DNA of 64,000 nt from Kushneria konosiri (GCF_002155145.1 NZ_CP021323.1:3162001-3226000), one strand, 5' to 3'; numbered from the stretch's first letter, positions 18,218 through 27,757 are shown. Numbers and translations are program-made. The notes: generated by a model not told the origin, from the letters alone.

Positions 18218-19393
18218 ATGAAAAAGCCATTGGGCGTAGAGCCTGCGGGCGATTCGATGCAGGAGGCGGCTCTGGTCGAGAGGGCGCCACCTGATGCTCG
18301 CAGTCAATTGGTTGAAGCTGGAAGCGATCGTGAAGTTGTGGCGGCCTGGCTCATGGAGTATCGCACCAGCCCTCAGACCTTCAGGCAGTACCGCAAGGAA
18401 GCCGAACGGCTGTTGTTATGGCTGGAAAGCAAGGGCAAACGCCTTTCACACATTGATCGCCGCGCCCTGGATGAATTCGAGGCATTCCTTGCCAGGCCCA
18501 CGCCGGTCACTGAATGGGTTGGCCCCCCAAGACCCCGACAAAGCGACGAGTGGCGACCGTTTCGCAAGGGACTTTCGGCCGCCAGCCGTCGTCAGGCCCT
18601 GGTCATTTTGCAGACCCTGTTTGGCTGGCTGATCGAGGCGGGATGGTTACACCAGAACCCGTTCAGGTTGATGCGCGACAAGCGCCGACGGCTCGATAAC
18701 ACCTCAGACAGTATTGAGCGCTATCTGGAGCGACCGCTGTGGCGATGGTGCTGGCAGCAACTCAATATGGGGCCGCCTGCTGATGCCACTCCTCGAATAC
18801 ATTATGAGCTTGAGCGTCGGCGCTTTGTTTTCGCCTTTGCCTATCTATTGGCGCCTCGTGTGAGCGAAATGAGTCAGGCACGCATGAATGATTTTCGGAT
18901 GCGCGAAGGTCAGTGGTGGTGGCAGGTCATCGGGAAGGGCGGCAAACGAGCCAGCATCCCCGTCCCGGATGCCATGATGACGGCGCTGATACAATGGCGC
19001 GGCATGCTTGGACTGCCGGCCATGCCATCACCGGAAGAGGAGACACCGGTAATACGCGCACTGGATGGCCGTCGAGGGGTCGGCGACAACCAGCTCTATC
19101 GCATGATCAAGGCCACCTTTGAGAGACTGGCACAGACAAGAGAGCACGAAGGCGAATCAACGTCACATGACGCACAGCGCCTGCGACAGGCCACTCCACA
19201 CTGGCTGCGCCATACCGCCATTACGCATCAGGCCCAGCAGGGCGTTGAGCTACGATATCTCTCTCGAACGGCGCGTCATTCAAGGCTCGAAACCACCGCA
19301 CGTTACCTCCACGCTGAAACGCAGGAGTGGCATGGACAGATCAATCGTCACACGCTTGATCTATCGGACGAACATCAGGATGACACGCTATAA
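18218..19393 (+). CDS. Tyrosine recombinase / site-specific integrase
   Basis: DNA breaking-rejoining enzyme of the phage-integrase family, 391 residues. An N-terminal core-binding domain (about 37-150; SPQTFRQYRKEAERLLLWLE) is followed by the catalytic domain with every catalytic residue present: Arg214 in APRVSEMS, Lys240 in IGKGGKRASIP, His328xxArg331 in PHWLRHTAITH, His354 in RTARHSRLETT and Tyr363 in ARYLH. An ATG at 18218 lies in AAGGATGTGATG; GTG at 18215 is also possible. It is longer than XerC/D and stands without excisionase, cargo or obvious att repeats. It is divergent from the KfrA-like gene. The substrate is unknown. Confidence 0.9.
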   Translation: MKKPLGVEPAGDSMQEAALVERAPPDARSQLVEAGSDREVVAAWLMEYRTSPQTFRQYRKEAERLLLWLESKGKRLSHIDRRALDEFEAFLARPTPVTEWVGPPRPRQSDEWRPFRKGLSAASRRQALVILQTLFGWLIEAGWLHQNPFRLMRDKRRRLDNTSDSIERYLERPLWRWCWQQLNMGPPADATPRIHYELERRRFVFAFAYLLAPRVSEMSQARMNDFRMREGQWWWQVIGKGGKRASIPVPDAMMTALIQWRGMLGLPAMPSPEEETPVIRALDGRRGVGDNQLYRMIKATFERLAQTREHEGESTSHDAQRLRQATPHWLRHTAITHQAQQGVELRYLSRTARHSRLETTARYLHAETQEWHGQINRHTLDLSDEHQDDTL

Positions 19394-19430
19394 TGCGACA
19401 CCTTTCCCTATACCAGCACATGGAGCCGGC

Positions 19431-19841
19431 ATGAGTCCGCAAGAGGCCCAGCAGGAATTGATCGACGAATTCGACATGTTTGATAACTGGATGGACCGTT
19501 ATCAATACATTATCGATCTGGGCAAGCTGCTGCCCGATTTTCCTGATGAATGGAAAAATGACGACACGCGCCTTGATGGTTGCCAGTCCAACGTTTGGGT
19601 GCATGGCGAACGCCAAGACGATACGCTGCATTTTTATGCCATATCCGATGCCGCCATCGTGTCAGGCCTGATCGCTATTTTGTTGCGCATCTACAACGAC
19701 CGGACGCCGCAGGAAATTCTCGACACGCCGCCCGATTTTTTGACTGCACTGGATCTGGACAAGCATCTGTCACCCACGCGCAGCAACGGGTTGCATGCCA
19801 TGCTTGAGCGCATCAAGACAACAGCGCATGCCCATGCCTGA
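19431..19841 (+). CDS. sufE: Sulfur acceptor protein SufE/CsdE family
   Basis: Accepts persulfide sulfur from a cysteine desulfurase (SufS or CsdA) for Fe-S cluster building. The 136-residue protein has the SufE fold with the acceptor cysteine in RLDGCQSNVWVHG and helical ends (LIDEFDMFDNWMDRYQYII). The frame is open from 19119 inside the recombinase gene, but ATG at 19431 has GGAG five bases upstream and gives the normal length. A perfect TATAAT at 19389-19394, overlapping the recombinase stop codon, may be its -10 box; the -35 is weak. No desulfurase gene is nearby, so SufE and CsdE cannot be told apart. Confidence 0.9.
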   Translation: MSPQEAQQELIDEFDMFDNWMDRYQYIIDLGKLLPDFPDEWKNDDTRLDGCQSNVWVHGERQDDTLHFYAISDAAIVSGLIAILLRIYNDRTPQEILDTPPDFLTALDLDKHLSPTRSNGLHAMLERIKTTAHAHA

Positions 19842-19892
19842 TAAAAATGCCGTCGTGGCCTCGGCCATTTCTGAAACAGTGGTGGGGCGGTG

Positions 19893-20291
19893 ATGAAAAC
19901 GTTCGAGATTTATCAGCACACCGACGGCCAACTTGAGGCCGTCAAGCAGGGCTGGAACTGGCCGGCCTTCTTTTTTGGTGCGTTCTGGGCGCTGAGCTGT
20001 CGACTATGGACCATCGCCATATTAACGTTCGTGGTGGTTTTTGCAGTGTCGATGGCAGGGGCATTTGATGACAGCGGGATGATCGACGTAATGGCCAACA
20101 TTGCGTGTCTGGGCCTGTATGTCGCTTTTGGCCTTAATGGCAATCAGTGGAAGCGGCGTCACCTGATCGCCCGCAGATATCAGCTTGTGAGCACTGTTGA
20201 GTCCCGAGGCGTCAAACAGGCGATCACGGCGTACCGGGAAAAGCGACAGCCCCAAACCTCCAGTGTGCGCACGCACACCTTTCAGGCCTGA
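19893..20291 (+). CDS. DUF2628 family membrane protein
   Basis: Small membrane protein of 132-133 residues with the DUF2628 signature near the N-terminus ([17 protein letters not shown]). Two or three membrane helices follow (about residues 22-40, 42-62 and 72-90), then a basic cytoplasmic tail. No function is established. A GTG at 19890 and an ATG at 19893 are alternative starts. Its last ten bases overlap convergent yidD. It lies 52 bases after sufE and may share its transcript. Confidence 0.8.
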   Translation: MKTFEIYQHTDGQLEAVKQGWNWPAFFFGAFWALSCRLWTIAILTFVVVFAVSMAGAFDDSGMIDVMANIACLGLYVAFGLNGNQWKRRHLIARRYQLVSTVESRGVKQAITAYREKRQPQTSSVRTHTFQA

Positions 20292-20620
20292 TCCTTTTTC
20301 TGAACGATGGCTCGTCCAGAATCCGCGTGGCCTTCACAGCCCTTGCAGGGCGTCTCGGTGGGTGGCACCGGGTCTACGCCGCCGGCACAGAAGGGGTGGC
20401 AGCGCAGAAGCCGCTTGAGTGCCAGCCAGCTACCGCGAAGGGGGCCATGCAACTCGATGGCCTCGATCGCATAGTTGGAGCAGGTGGGCCAGAATCGACA
20501 GCGCGGTCCAATCAGGGGGCTGATGCCATATTGATACACCAGCACCAGCCCGATCAGTCCCTTTCGAAGCACTATCTGCAATATCCGCCCTAACTGACGC
20601 AACGCATCAGCTGCTGCCAT
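20282..20620 (-). CDS. yidD: Membrane protein insertion efficiency factor YidD
   Basis: Small membrane-associated protein thought to help YidC insert proteins into the inner membrane. The 112 residues have the invariant YidD pattern [20 protein letters not shown], then [11 protein letters not shown], and [16 protein letters not shown] with its conserved cysteines, after an N-terminal amphipathic helix. A longer C-terminal tail (about 25 residues) has an extra CKGC pair. It usually sits between rnpA and yidC; here it overlaps the end of hisI by 14 bases. Confidence 0.93.
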   Translation of the reverse strand: MAAADALRQLGRILQIVLRKGLIGLVLVYQYGISPLIGPRCRFWPTCSNYAIEAIELHGPLRGSWLALKRLLRCHPFCAGGVDPVPPTETPCKGCEGHADSGRAIVQKKDQA

Positions 20621-21056
20621 ACAATGCCTCAGTTGACATCAGAGGCGCGGCATCCACGCGCGCTCCGTTCGCATCCAGCGCCAGGTAAAAGCAGGTACGC
20701 CGTCCCGTATGACAGGCAGGACCGGTCTGATCCACCTTGAGCAGCAGGGTGTCTCCATCACAGTCCAGCCATGCCTGATGCAGCATCTGTACCTGGCCGG
20801 AGGATTCTCCCTTGCGCCACGGTCTTTGCCGCGAACGTGACCAGTAGCAGACACGCCCTGTCTGGAGCGTCTCTTCAAGCGTTTGTCGGTTCATCCAGGC
20901 CATCATCAGCACCTCACCACTGTCAAACTGCTGAGCAATGGCAGGGATCAGGCCGTCATCGTTCCAGCCGGCAGCGCTGAGAAGTGCTTCGAGCCCGGTC
21001 TCGTGACCGGGCGACGCCTGTTCGAGCGCCTTGTAGGTAGGGGAGGATGCACTCAT
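20607..21056 (-). CDS. hisI: Phosphoribosyl-AMP cyclohydrolase
   Basis: Zinc- and magnesium-dependent enzyme of the third step of histidine synthesis, opening the adenine ring of PR-AMP. The 149 residues have [36 protein letters not shown], the metal site LDCDGDTLL and the zinc cysteines in [15 protein letters not shown]. It is a single-domain HisI without the fused HisE pyrophosphohydrolase. It is followed by overlapping yidD and preceded by pyrC (20-base gap) on the same strand. There are no other his genes in the window. Confidence 0.95.
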   Translation of the reverse strand: MSASSPTYKALEQASPGHETGLEALLSAAGWNDDGLIPAIAQQFDSGEVLMMAWMNRQTLEETLQTGRVCYWSRSRQRPWRKGESSGQVQMLHQAWLDCDGDTLLLKVDQTGPACHTGRRTCFYLALDANGARVDAAPLMSTEALYGSS

Positions 21057-21076
21057 GTTCCCAAAGACTCCTTGAT

Positions 21077-22411
21077 TTAGCGACGGCGATAGGTCACGCG
21101 CTCACCAGCCGGTGCGCTGGCGAGGTTTTCGCCATCCCAGGCAATGACGCCATTCACGATGGTGGTCTCGACATGACCTCGCAGCGGTGTTTCTTCAAAC
21201 GGGCTCCAGCCACACTTGTAAAGCAATGCATCACGCGTGACGGTAAAGCGTTTTTCAAGATCCACCAGCACAAGATCCGCCATGTAGCCTTCACGAATGA
21301 AGCCGCGATCTTCCAGTTCAAAACGCCGGGCCACGTTATGGCTGGTTTTCTCGACGATGGTGGTCAATTCGAAATGACCGGCATTGACCTGATCGAGCAA
21401 AGAGGAGAGAGCATGCTGTACCAGCGGCATGCCGGAAGGCGCGCTAAAATAGCTGTTGTTCTTTTCCTCCAGCGTATGCGGCGCATGATCGGTGGCCACA
21501 ATATCAATCCGGCCGTCGTTGACGGCATCTCGTATGGCCTGGCGGTCGGCGGCAGTCTTGATGGCCGGGTTGCACTTGATCCAAGAACCCAGACGCTCAT
21601 AGTCCTCGTCACAGAACCACAGGTGATGAACACAGGCCTCAGCCGTGATCAGCTTGCCATCCACCGGGCCGGGCTCAAAAAGCGCCATCTCTTCGGCCGT
21701 GGTCAGATGCAGCACGTGCAGGCGCGTACCGTGCTTGCGCGCCAGATCAATTGCCATGCTGGAACTCTTGTAGCAGGCCTCACGAGAGCGGATTTCGCCG
21801 TGCAGGGAGAAGGGCACCTGTTCCCCGAAACGCTCACGCGCCTGGCGCTCGCTTTCCTGAATCATGGGGGTGTCTTCACAGTGCGTGATGACCGGAATTT
21901 TCGCGCTGGCGAAAATATCTTCCAGCGTTTGCGGGGCATCGACCAGCATATTGCCGGTTGAAGCCCCCATGAAAATCTTGATGCCACAGGTGGTGGCCGG
22001 GTCGAGCGCCTTGATGGCTTCCAGATTATCGTTGCTGGCACCATGGTAAAAGGCATAGTTGGCATGCGACCGGCCGCGCGCCAGCGCGTACTTGTCTTCC
22101 AGTGCCTGACTGTCCAGCGTGGGCGGCTTGACGTTGGGCATTTCCATGTAAGTCGTAATGCCGCCGGCGACAGCCGCTGCGGACTCAGTGGCCATATCCG
22201 CCTTTTGTGTCAGACCCGGCTCACGAAAATGCACCTGATCATCAATCATGCCGGGAAGCAAATGGCGTCCACGGGCATCAATGACCTTTTTGGCATCACG
22301 AGACAGGGAAGGCGCAATGGCGTTGATGCGGCCATCAAGAATGCCGACATCCAGTTCTCGAATGGTACCTTCATTGACGACGCGGGCATTAACGATCAGC
22401 AGATCGAACAT
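21077..22411 (-). CDS. pyrC: Dihydroorotase (long, 444-residue type)
   Basis: Amidohydrolase that cyclises carbamoyl-aspartate to dihydroorotate in pyrimidine synthesis. The start is ATG at 22411 (MFDLLIVNARVVNEG); the frame upstream into zur is not coding. Metal-site elements: DDQVHFREPG at 57-66, where the first His of the usual HxH is Gln59; Lys145 in CGIKIFMGAS (the carboxylated lysine position); His177 in THCED; His235 in HVLHLTT; Asp308 in ATDHAPHT. Other residues fit a functional DHOase of this long clade. It is separated by 61 bases from zur on the same strand. Confidence 0.88.
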   Translation of the reverse strand: MFDLLIVNARVVNEGTIRELDVGILDGRINAIAPSLSRDAKKVIDARGRHLLPGMIDDQVHFREPGLTQKADMATESAAAVAGGITTYMEMPNVKPPTLDSQALEDKYALARGRSHANYAFYHGASNDNLEAIKALDPATTCGIKIFMGASTGNMLVDAPQTLEDIFASAKIPVITHCEDTPMIQESERQARERFGEQVPFSLHGEIRSREACYKSSSMAIDLARKHGTRLHVLHLTTAEEMALFEPGPVDGKLITAEACVHHLWFCDEDYERLGSWIKCNPAIKTAADRQAIRDAVNDGRIDIVATDHAPHTLEEKNNSYFSAPSGMPLVQHALSSLLDQVNAGHFELTTIVEKTSHNVARRFELEDRGFIREGYMADLVLVDLEKRFTVTRDALLYKCGWSPFEETPLRGHVETTIVNGVIAWDGENLASAPAGERVTYRRR

Positions 22412-22472
22412 GGCATGGGACCTGTATGATTGAGTAAAACGAAAGTCACGATAAAAATCGGACCACCCTCGA

Positions 22473-22916
22473 TCAGCGTGACGACTGACACTTTTGACAA
22501 ACGCCAGAGAGTTCAATGGTCTGGCGCTCGATGAGAAACCCATGACCGGCAGCCGTCGCCTCCAGACGATGCATGGTGTCATGGTCATGCATTTCTTCGA
22601 CAAGACCGCAGTGCCGGCAGATCATTAGCTGAAAGCCACGGGCATGATCAGGGCACGGACAGGCGACGTAGGCATTGAGCGATTCGATACGATGTACCAG
22701 CCCCTGTTCCAGAAGAAAGTCCAGTGCACGATATACGGTCGGTGGGCGCGCCGAGGCATGTTCGCTGGAAAGCAGATCAAGAAGTTCATAGGCCTTGAGG
22801 CCACTGGAGTGCGTGCTGATGATCTCAAAGACACGACGGCGAATGGGCGTGAACCGCACGTCGTTGTCATGACATCGCTCTTCGGCCATGCGCAGCAGGC
22901 TGGATACATCAGGCAT
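22473..22916 (-). CDS. zur: Zinc uptake regulator, Fur family
   Basis: Zn-responsive repressor. The 147 residues resemble Zur more than Fur: the recognition segment ARPPTVYRALDFLLEQGLVH is followed by RIESLNAYVACPCPDHA and two CxxC zinc motifs (ICRHCG and CQKCQ). A winged helix occupies roughly residues 15-85 and the dimerisation domain the rest. It is transcribed towards pyrC. No znuABC genes are in the window; a perfect palindrome lies 149 bases upstream of its start, nearer the divergent DUF1161 gene. Confidence 0.88.
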   Translation of the reverse strand: MPDVSSLLRMAEERCHDNDVRFTPIRRRVFEIISTHSSGLKAYELLDLLSSEHASARPPTVYRALDFLLEQGLVHRIESLNAYVACPCPDHARGFQLMICRHCGLVEEMHDHDTMHRLEATAAGHGFLIERQTIELSGVCQKCQSSR

Positions 22917-23064
22917 TGAATGTTCTCATCATTGAAAGCGCAGGACAGCATGGGAAATATAGGTCTATGGTAACGTCATCGAGCAGGGCTCGCATCTTGC
23001 CAGCCAAAATTGGCTGATCGTGACTTCATGATCCGGCCTCCAGATCTCAAATCACCATATTTAA

Positions 23065-23080
23065 CATAATATATATTATG
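23065..23080. promoter_or_regulatory. Perfect 16-base AT-rich palindrome (candidate operator)
   Basis: CATAATATATATTATG is a perfect palindrome in the 268-base divergent spacer between zur and the DUF1161 gene. It is about 105 bases before the DUF1161 start. It resembles Fur-superfamily operators in AT-rich dyad form but does not match the usual Zur box closely, so Zur binding is only a possibility. Confidence 0.4.
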
Positions 23081-23184
23081 CGAACTTATTGTGCACCGTC
23101 AGTGCATCCGGATATGGCCGGCGCCATAATGGGTTATATTCATGGCATCGAATAATGGTGCTTATCGTTTTCAGGAGATCCCGC

Positions 23185-23694
23185 ATGAAGTACTCACGCC
23201 CGCTGGCAGGCTGTTCGACATTTGCCCTGACCCTGGCAACGCTCTGCCTGCCCACGCTTGCCTTTGGCGCCTGTCAGGATGTTCGCGATCAGATCGCTCA
23301 AAAAATCGAAGCCAACGGTGTCGAGCCAATGGGCTATTCGCTTCAGGTTATTCCAACCGCCGATGCCGATCAGGCCGAAGGACAGATTGTTGGGCATTGC
23401 GATAATAATCAATACCAGATTGTCTATCAGCGCCACTATCGCAGCAGCACTGCCGAAACCATGGAAGACACGTCTGCTGATGAAGATGAAATTGATGGCG
23501 CTTCGCAGACTGCACCTGTAACGAACAGCGACCTCCCTGAGACTTCAGAAACGCCGTCTGTATCTGAATCAACGGACACTACCGCAGCGCCTGCTTCAAA
23601 CCAGCCTGACAACAGTGAGCCTTCATCAGGTCAACGGCGCGTCGAGACCTCCGATATGCCGGTCAGCCCCAAAAACTCGGACTCGGTCAACTAA
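23185..23694 (+). CDS. Secreted DUF1161 protein with long polar tail
   Basis: Predicted exported protein, 169 residues. A signal peptide of about 29 residues (LTLATLCLPTLAFGA) is followed by a DUF1161-like domain (about 30-88: CQDVRDQIAQKIEANGV, GQIVGHCDNNQYQIVYQR) with two conserved cysteines. The last 80 residues are a low-complexity Ser/Thr/Asp/Glu tail not usual for this family, which is normally near 80-100 residues. ATG at 23185 has AGGAG seven bases upstream, so the frame from 23089 is rejected. It is divergent from zur. Function unknown. Confidence 0.78.
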   Translation: MKYSRPLAGCSTFALTLATLCLPTLAFGACQDVRDQIAQKIEANGVEPMGYSLQVIPTADADQAEGQIVGHCDNNQYQIVYQRHYRSSTAETMEDTSADEDEIDGASQTAPVTNSDLPETSETPSVSESTDTTAAPASNQPDNSEPSSGQRRVETSDMPVSPKNSDSVN

Positions 23695-23738
23695 TTGGCG
23701 CTGAAAAGAATTTGCCTGGCGCCTTGTTCATCAGACCT

Positions 23739-23771
23739 GAAAAAAGCCTGCTCAGTTGAGCAGGCTTTTTA
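23739..23771. terminator. Terminator between the DUF1161 gene and ectC
   Basis: The stem AAAAGCCTGCTC/GAGCAGGCTTTT around a short AGTT loop has A-rich left and T-rich right flanks. It lies between the convergent DUF1161 gene and the ectABC operon, so it can terminate both. Confidence 0.87.
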
Positions 23772-23795
23772 CTTGCATTTGACGCATGCAGGACT

Positions 23796-24191
23796 TCAGT
23801 CCTCCGCTGGCGCGTAGGAGCCATCCTCGCGGTGTATTTCCCGGCCGGTCAGCGCAGGACTGAACACGCAGGCTACCGTCATGCCTTTTTCCTTGCCACG
23901 CAACCAGTGCTCGTCGTGCTGGTCCAACAGATACATGTCACCGGCCTTGATGGTGTGCTTTTTGCCATCGGCGATGGTTTCCACCTCGCCTTCGCCTTCA
24001 TAGCAAAAGACGGCCTCAATGTGGTTTTTGTAATGAATATGGGTTTCCGTCCCCGGATAAATACGGGTGATATTAAAGGAAAAACCACAGTTATCATCGG
24101 CCAGCATCAGGCGCGTGCTGTCCCAGTTGCCATTTTCGGCTTCAACAAAACGGTCGGTCTTACGGCACTCTTCAAGGTTACGAACGATCAT
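23796..24191 (-). CDS. ectC: L-ectoine synthase
   Basis: Cyclises N-gamma-acetyl-diaminobutyrate to ectoine, the main compatible solute of halophilic bacteria. The 131 residues form a single cupin: [39 protein letters not shown] with metal-binding residues, [14 protein letters not shown] and [10 protein letters not shown]. Length is typical (about 130). It is the last gene of ectABC, 86 bases after ectB, and followed by a terminator. No ectD hydroxylase or ask_ect gene follows. Confidence 0.97.
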   Translation of the reverse strand: MIVRNLEECRKTDRFVEAENGNWDSTRLMLADDNCGFSFNITRIYPGTETHIHYKNHIEAVFCYEGEGEVETIADGKKHTIKAGDMYLLDQHDEHWLRGKEKGMTVACVFSPALTGREIHREDGSYAPAED

Positions 24192-24277
24192 CTGTCTGGC
24201 TGCCTTCTATGGTCACAATGAAAAAATCATTATCGATGCGGGCGCACTTGGCGCCCGCCAGAGCCAATGCCCCAGAG

Positions 24278-25573
<1,296 letters not shown>

Positions 25574-25589
25574 TCAGGAATTCAGATGA

Positions 25590-26171
25590 TCATGATTGGA
25601 TCTGCTGCGGATCAAAGGGCCCTATCCGCACCAGGTTTTCCGGGTCGTGCTCTCCACCAAGTTGTTCTTCGGAAAAATATTCGCGACTGTTCAATGGCGC
25701 CTGCCAGCGCTGCGCCAGACGTCTGAAAAGACCCCACGACGCTTCATTGTCCGGCGTAATGGTGGTTTCAAGATGTCGCACATTGGCCTGATGCTCTCGT
25801 GCAAGGACGGTCTCTACCAGTTTGCGGGCAAGCCCTGTGCCTCTTGCCTTCTCACCTACTGCAACCTGCCACAGAAAGAAGGTATCCGGCGCATTGGTTT
25901 TGACGTATCCCGAAACAAAACCAACGATCTCACCATCCCCCAGAGTGGCGACCGCACAGCGGTCACGAAACTGCGTTGCAAGTAGCAGGTAGGCGTAAGC
26001 GGAATTGACGTCTAGCGGTGGGCAGGCCTTGATGAGCTCATATATGCCCCAGCCGTCATCCGTACCAGGTGGACGGATCAAAATGGGAGGATCCCCTTCA
26101 ATGATCATTTCTGCCAGATCAGGGTGAGAAATGTCGCTTGCAGCCGTCGTCGTTTGATTGGTTGGTATCAT
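25590..26171 (-). CDS. ectA: L-2,4-diaminobutyrate N-gamma-acetyltransferase
   Basis: GNAT-family enzyme that acetylates diaminobutyrate in ectoine synthesis. The 193 residues begin with a polar leader, then IRPPGTDDGWGIYELIKACPPLDVNS (split below 20 here as IRPPGTDDGWGIYELI) and the acetyl-CoA loop VGEKARGTGLARKL. The C-terminal ITPDNEASWGLF is also typical. It is the first gene of the operon; a good -35/-10 pair lies upstream in an AT-rich island. The Shine-Dalgarno before the ATG is weak. Confidence 0.96.
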   Translation of the reverse strand: MIPTNQTTTAASDISHPDLAEMIIEGDPPILIRPPGTDDGWGIYELIKACPPLDVNSAYAYLLLATQFRDRCAVATLGDGEIVGFVSGYVKTNAPDTFFLWQVAVGEKARGTGLARKLVETVLAREHQANVRHLETTITPDNEASWGLFRRLAQRWQAPLNSREYFSEEQLGGEHDPENLVRIGPFDPQQIQS

Positions 26172-26202
26172 GGATATTTCGCAATTGGCGAATTAGGCCC
26201 AA

Positions 26203-26231
26203 ATAATAACAATAACTTATAAAATCATCAA
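26203..26231 (-). promoter_or_regulatory. Promoter of ectABC
   Basis: On the minus strand TTGATG (26231-26226) is followed after 17 bases by TATTAT (26208-26203), about 30 bases before the ectA start. The region is clearly AT-rich compared with its surroundings. Ectoine promoters are osmotically induced in relatives; no specific osmoregulator site was recognised. Confidence 0.55.
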
Positions 26232-26340
26232 ATCGATTCATTATGAGATCAGGACAATTCCATAACCCGACTTTATGTGAGGGCTGGCTACTCCTGTGTC
26301 CCGGTATTGAGCCACGATGCTGATCGAGTTAACTATAGAC

Positions 26341-26366
26341 AAGAAAAAGCCGCCTGCGGCGGCTTT
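26341..26366 (-). terminator. Terminator of gor
   Basis: AAAGCCGCC-TGC-GGCGGCTTT followed, on the minus strand, by TTTTTCTTG. It lies 30 bases after the gor stop codon. Confidence 0.8.
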
Positions 26367-26395
26367 CGTAGATACGCATGGTACTCGTCAATGCA

Positions 26396-27757
26396 TTACG
26401 TTCTGGTGACACTGCGTAGCGTGACAAACTCCTCAGCACTGGTGGGATGCACGCCGATGGTGGCATCAAAGTCACGCTTCGTGAGTCTGGCCCTTACGGC
26501 AATGGCCAGCCCCTGAATCAGTTCACCGGCCTCTTCGCCCACCATATGAGCCCCCAGCACACGATCGGTGCTGTCATCGACCACCAGCTTCATCAGGCAA
26601 CGCTCATCGCTGCCTGAAAGCGTGTGACGCATGGGTTTAAAGTCGGTGGTGTAAACGCGAATGCTGTCGTGCCTTTCTCTGGCCTGCTCTTCGGTCAGGC
26701 CCACCGTGCCCATATTGGGATGACAGAACACGGCCGTGGCCACGCTATCGTAATCGATAGGGTCAGCGCTGCCGCTGCCATAATGAAGCTCGACCAAGCG
26801 CATGGCTTCCTCGAGCGCCACGGGTGTCAGCTCCGGTCCTTCGATAATGTCACCAAGGGCCAGAATTGATGGAACGGAGGTCTGATAGCGGTCATCGATT
26901 TTTAGCTTGCCATCGAACTCGCGCTCAACATCAACATTTTCAAGCCCCAGTCCTTCAAAGCGCGGACGTCGCCCTGTTGCCCCCAGAATGGCGTCTACTT
27001 CCAGCGTTTCACCATTGCTGAGCTCCACGTCATAGACCTCATCGCGCTTTTCGACACGATTGATCGTGGATTCGAAATGCAGGTTCACACCCTTTTTCAG
27101 CATCTCGTCACGGATAAAGTCCCGCAACTCATTATCAAACCCGCGAAGAAACAGCGGACCTCGATAAGACAGATGAGTTTCCGCGCCCAATCCATTGAAA
27201 ATGCTGGCAAATTCGACAGCGATATAACCACCGCCCATGACCAGAAATCGCTTCGGGAATGTGGGCAGGTCAAAAATCTGATCGGACGACAGTACATGCT
27301 CACGTCCTTCAAACTCCGGCATCCACGGCGTGCCACCGGTAGCGATCAGAATTTTTTCAGCACTGACACGACGACCGTTGATGGCCACCGTGTGCTCATC
27401 GACGATTTCAGCACGCCCCTGAATCAGCTCAACGCCTGAATTGGTCAGAAGCTTTTCGTAGATACCATTGAGACGCGATATTTCGGTCTTCTTGTTATCT
27501 CGAAGCCTTGACCATTCAAAGCGCGGTGCGCTGTCGAAATGCCAGCCAAACCCCTGACTGTCTTCAAAGGCATCATGGAAATGGGCCGCATAGGAGTAGA
27601 GCTTTTTGGGGACGCAGCCGACGTTGACACAGGTACCACCCAGATATCGATCCTCGGCGATGGCTACCCGGACGCCCTTGCCGGCTGCGGTGCGAGCAGC
27701 CCTGACGCCACCTGATCCTGCACCGATGACAAAAAGATCGACATCATATTGCGACAC
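26396..27757 (-). CDS. gor: Glutathione-disulfide reductase
   Basis: FAD enzyme that keeps glutathione reduced with NADPH. The 453 residues have the FAD fingerprint VIGAGSGGVRAAR, the redox disulfide GGTCVNVGCVPKKL (about residues 41-54), an NADPH fold VMGGGYIAVEFASIFNGLG followed by SYRGPLFLRGFD with the two Arg expected for NADPH binding, LALGDI, and the C-terminal HPTSAEE catalytic His-Glu. The YRG-LRGFD segment resembles cyanobacterial/plant GR more than E. coli Gor. It stands alone, with its own terminator. Confidence 0.95.
   Translation of the reverse strand: MSQYDVDLFVIGAGSGGVRAARTAAGKGVRVAIAEDRYLGGTCVNVGCVPKKLYSYAAHFHDAFEDSQGFGWHFDSAPRFEWSRLRDNKKTEISRLNGIYEKLLTNSGVELIQGRAEIVDEHTVAINGRRVSAEKILIATGGTPWMPEFEGREHVLSSDQIFDLPTFPKRFLVMGGGYIAVEFASIFNGLGAETHLSYRGPLFLRGFDNELRDFIRDEMLKKGVNLHFESTINRVEKRDEVYDVELSNGETLEVDAILGATGRRPRFEGLGLENVDVEREFDGKLKIDDRYQTSVPSILALGDIIEGPELTPVALEEAMRLVELHYGSGSADPIDYDSVATAVFCHPNMGTVGLTEEQARERHDSIRVYTTDFKPMRHTLSGSDERCLMKLVVDDSTDRVLGAHMVGEEAGELIQGLAIAVRARLTKRDFDATIGVHPTSAEEFVTLRSVTRT

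Noticed and set aside
17015-19393. Remnant prophage or integrated plasmid
   Set aside because: No structural, replication, excision or cargo genes, no flanking direct repeats, and neighbours are core genes in normal context.
19119-19430. N-terminal extension of sufE into the recombinase gene
   Set aside because: The residues do not resemble SufE, and ATG 19431 has a well-placed GGAG giving the standard length.
22412-22603. N-terminal extension of dihydroorotase
   Set aside because: The extra 64 residues overlap the zur reading frame and do not match the enzyme, which normally starts at MFDLL-like sequence.
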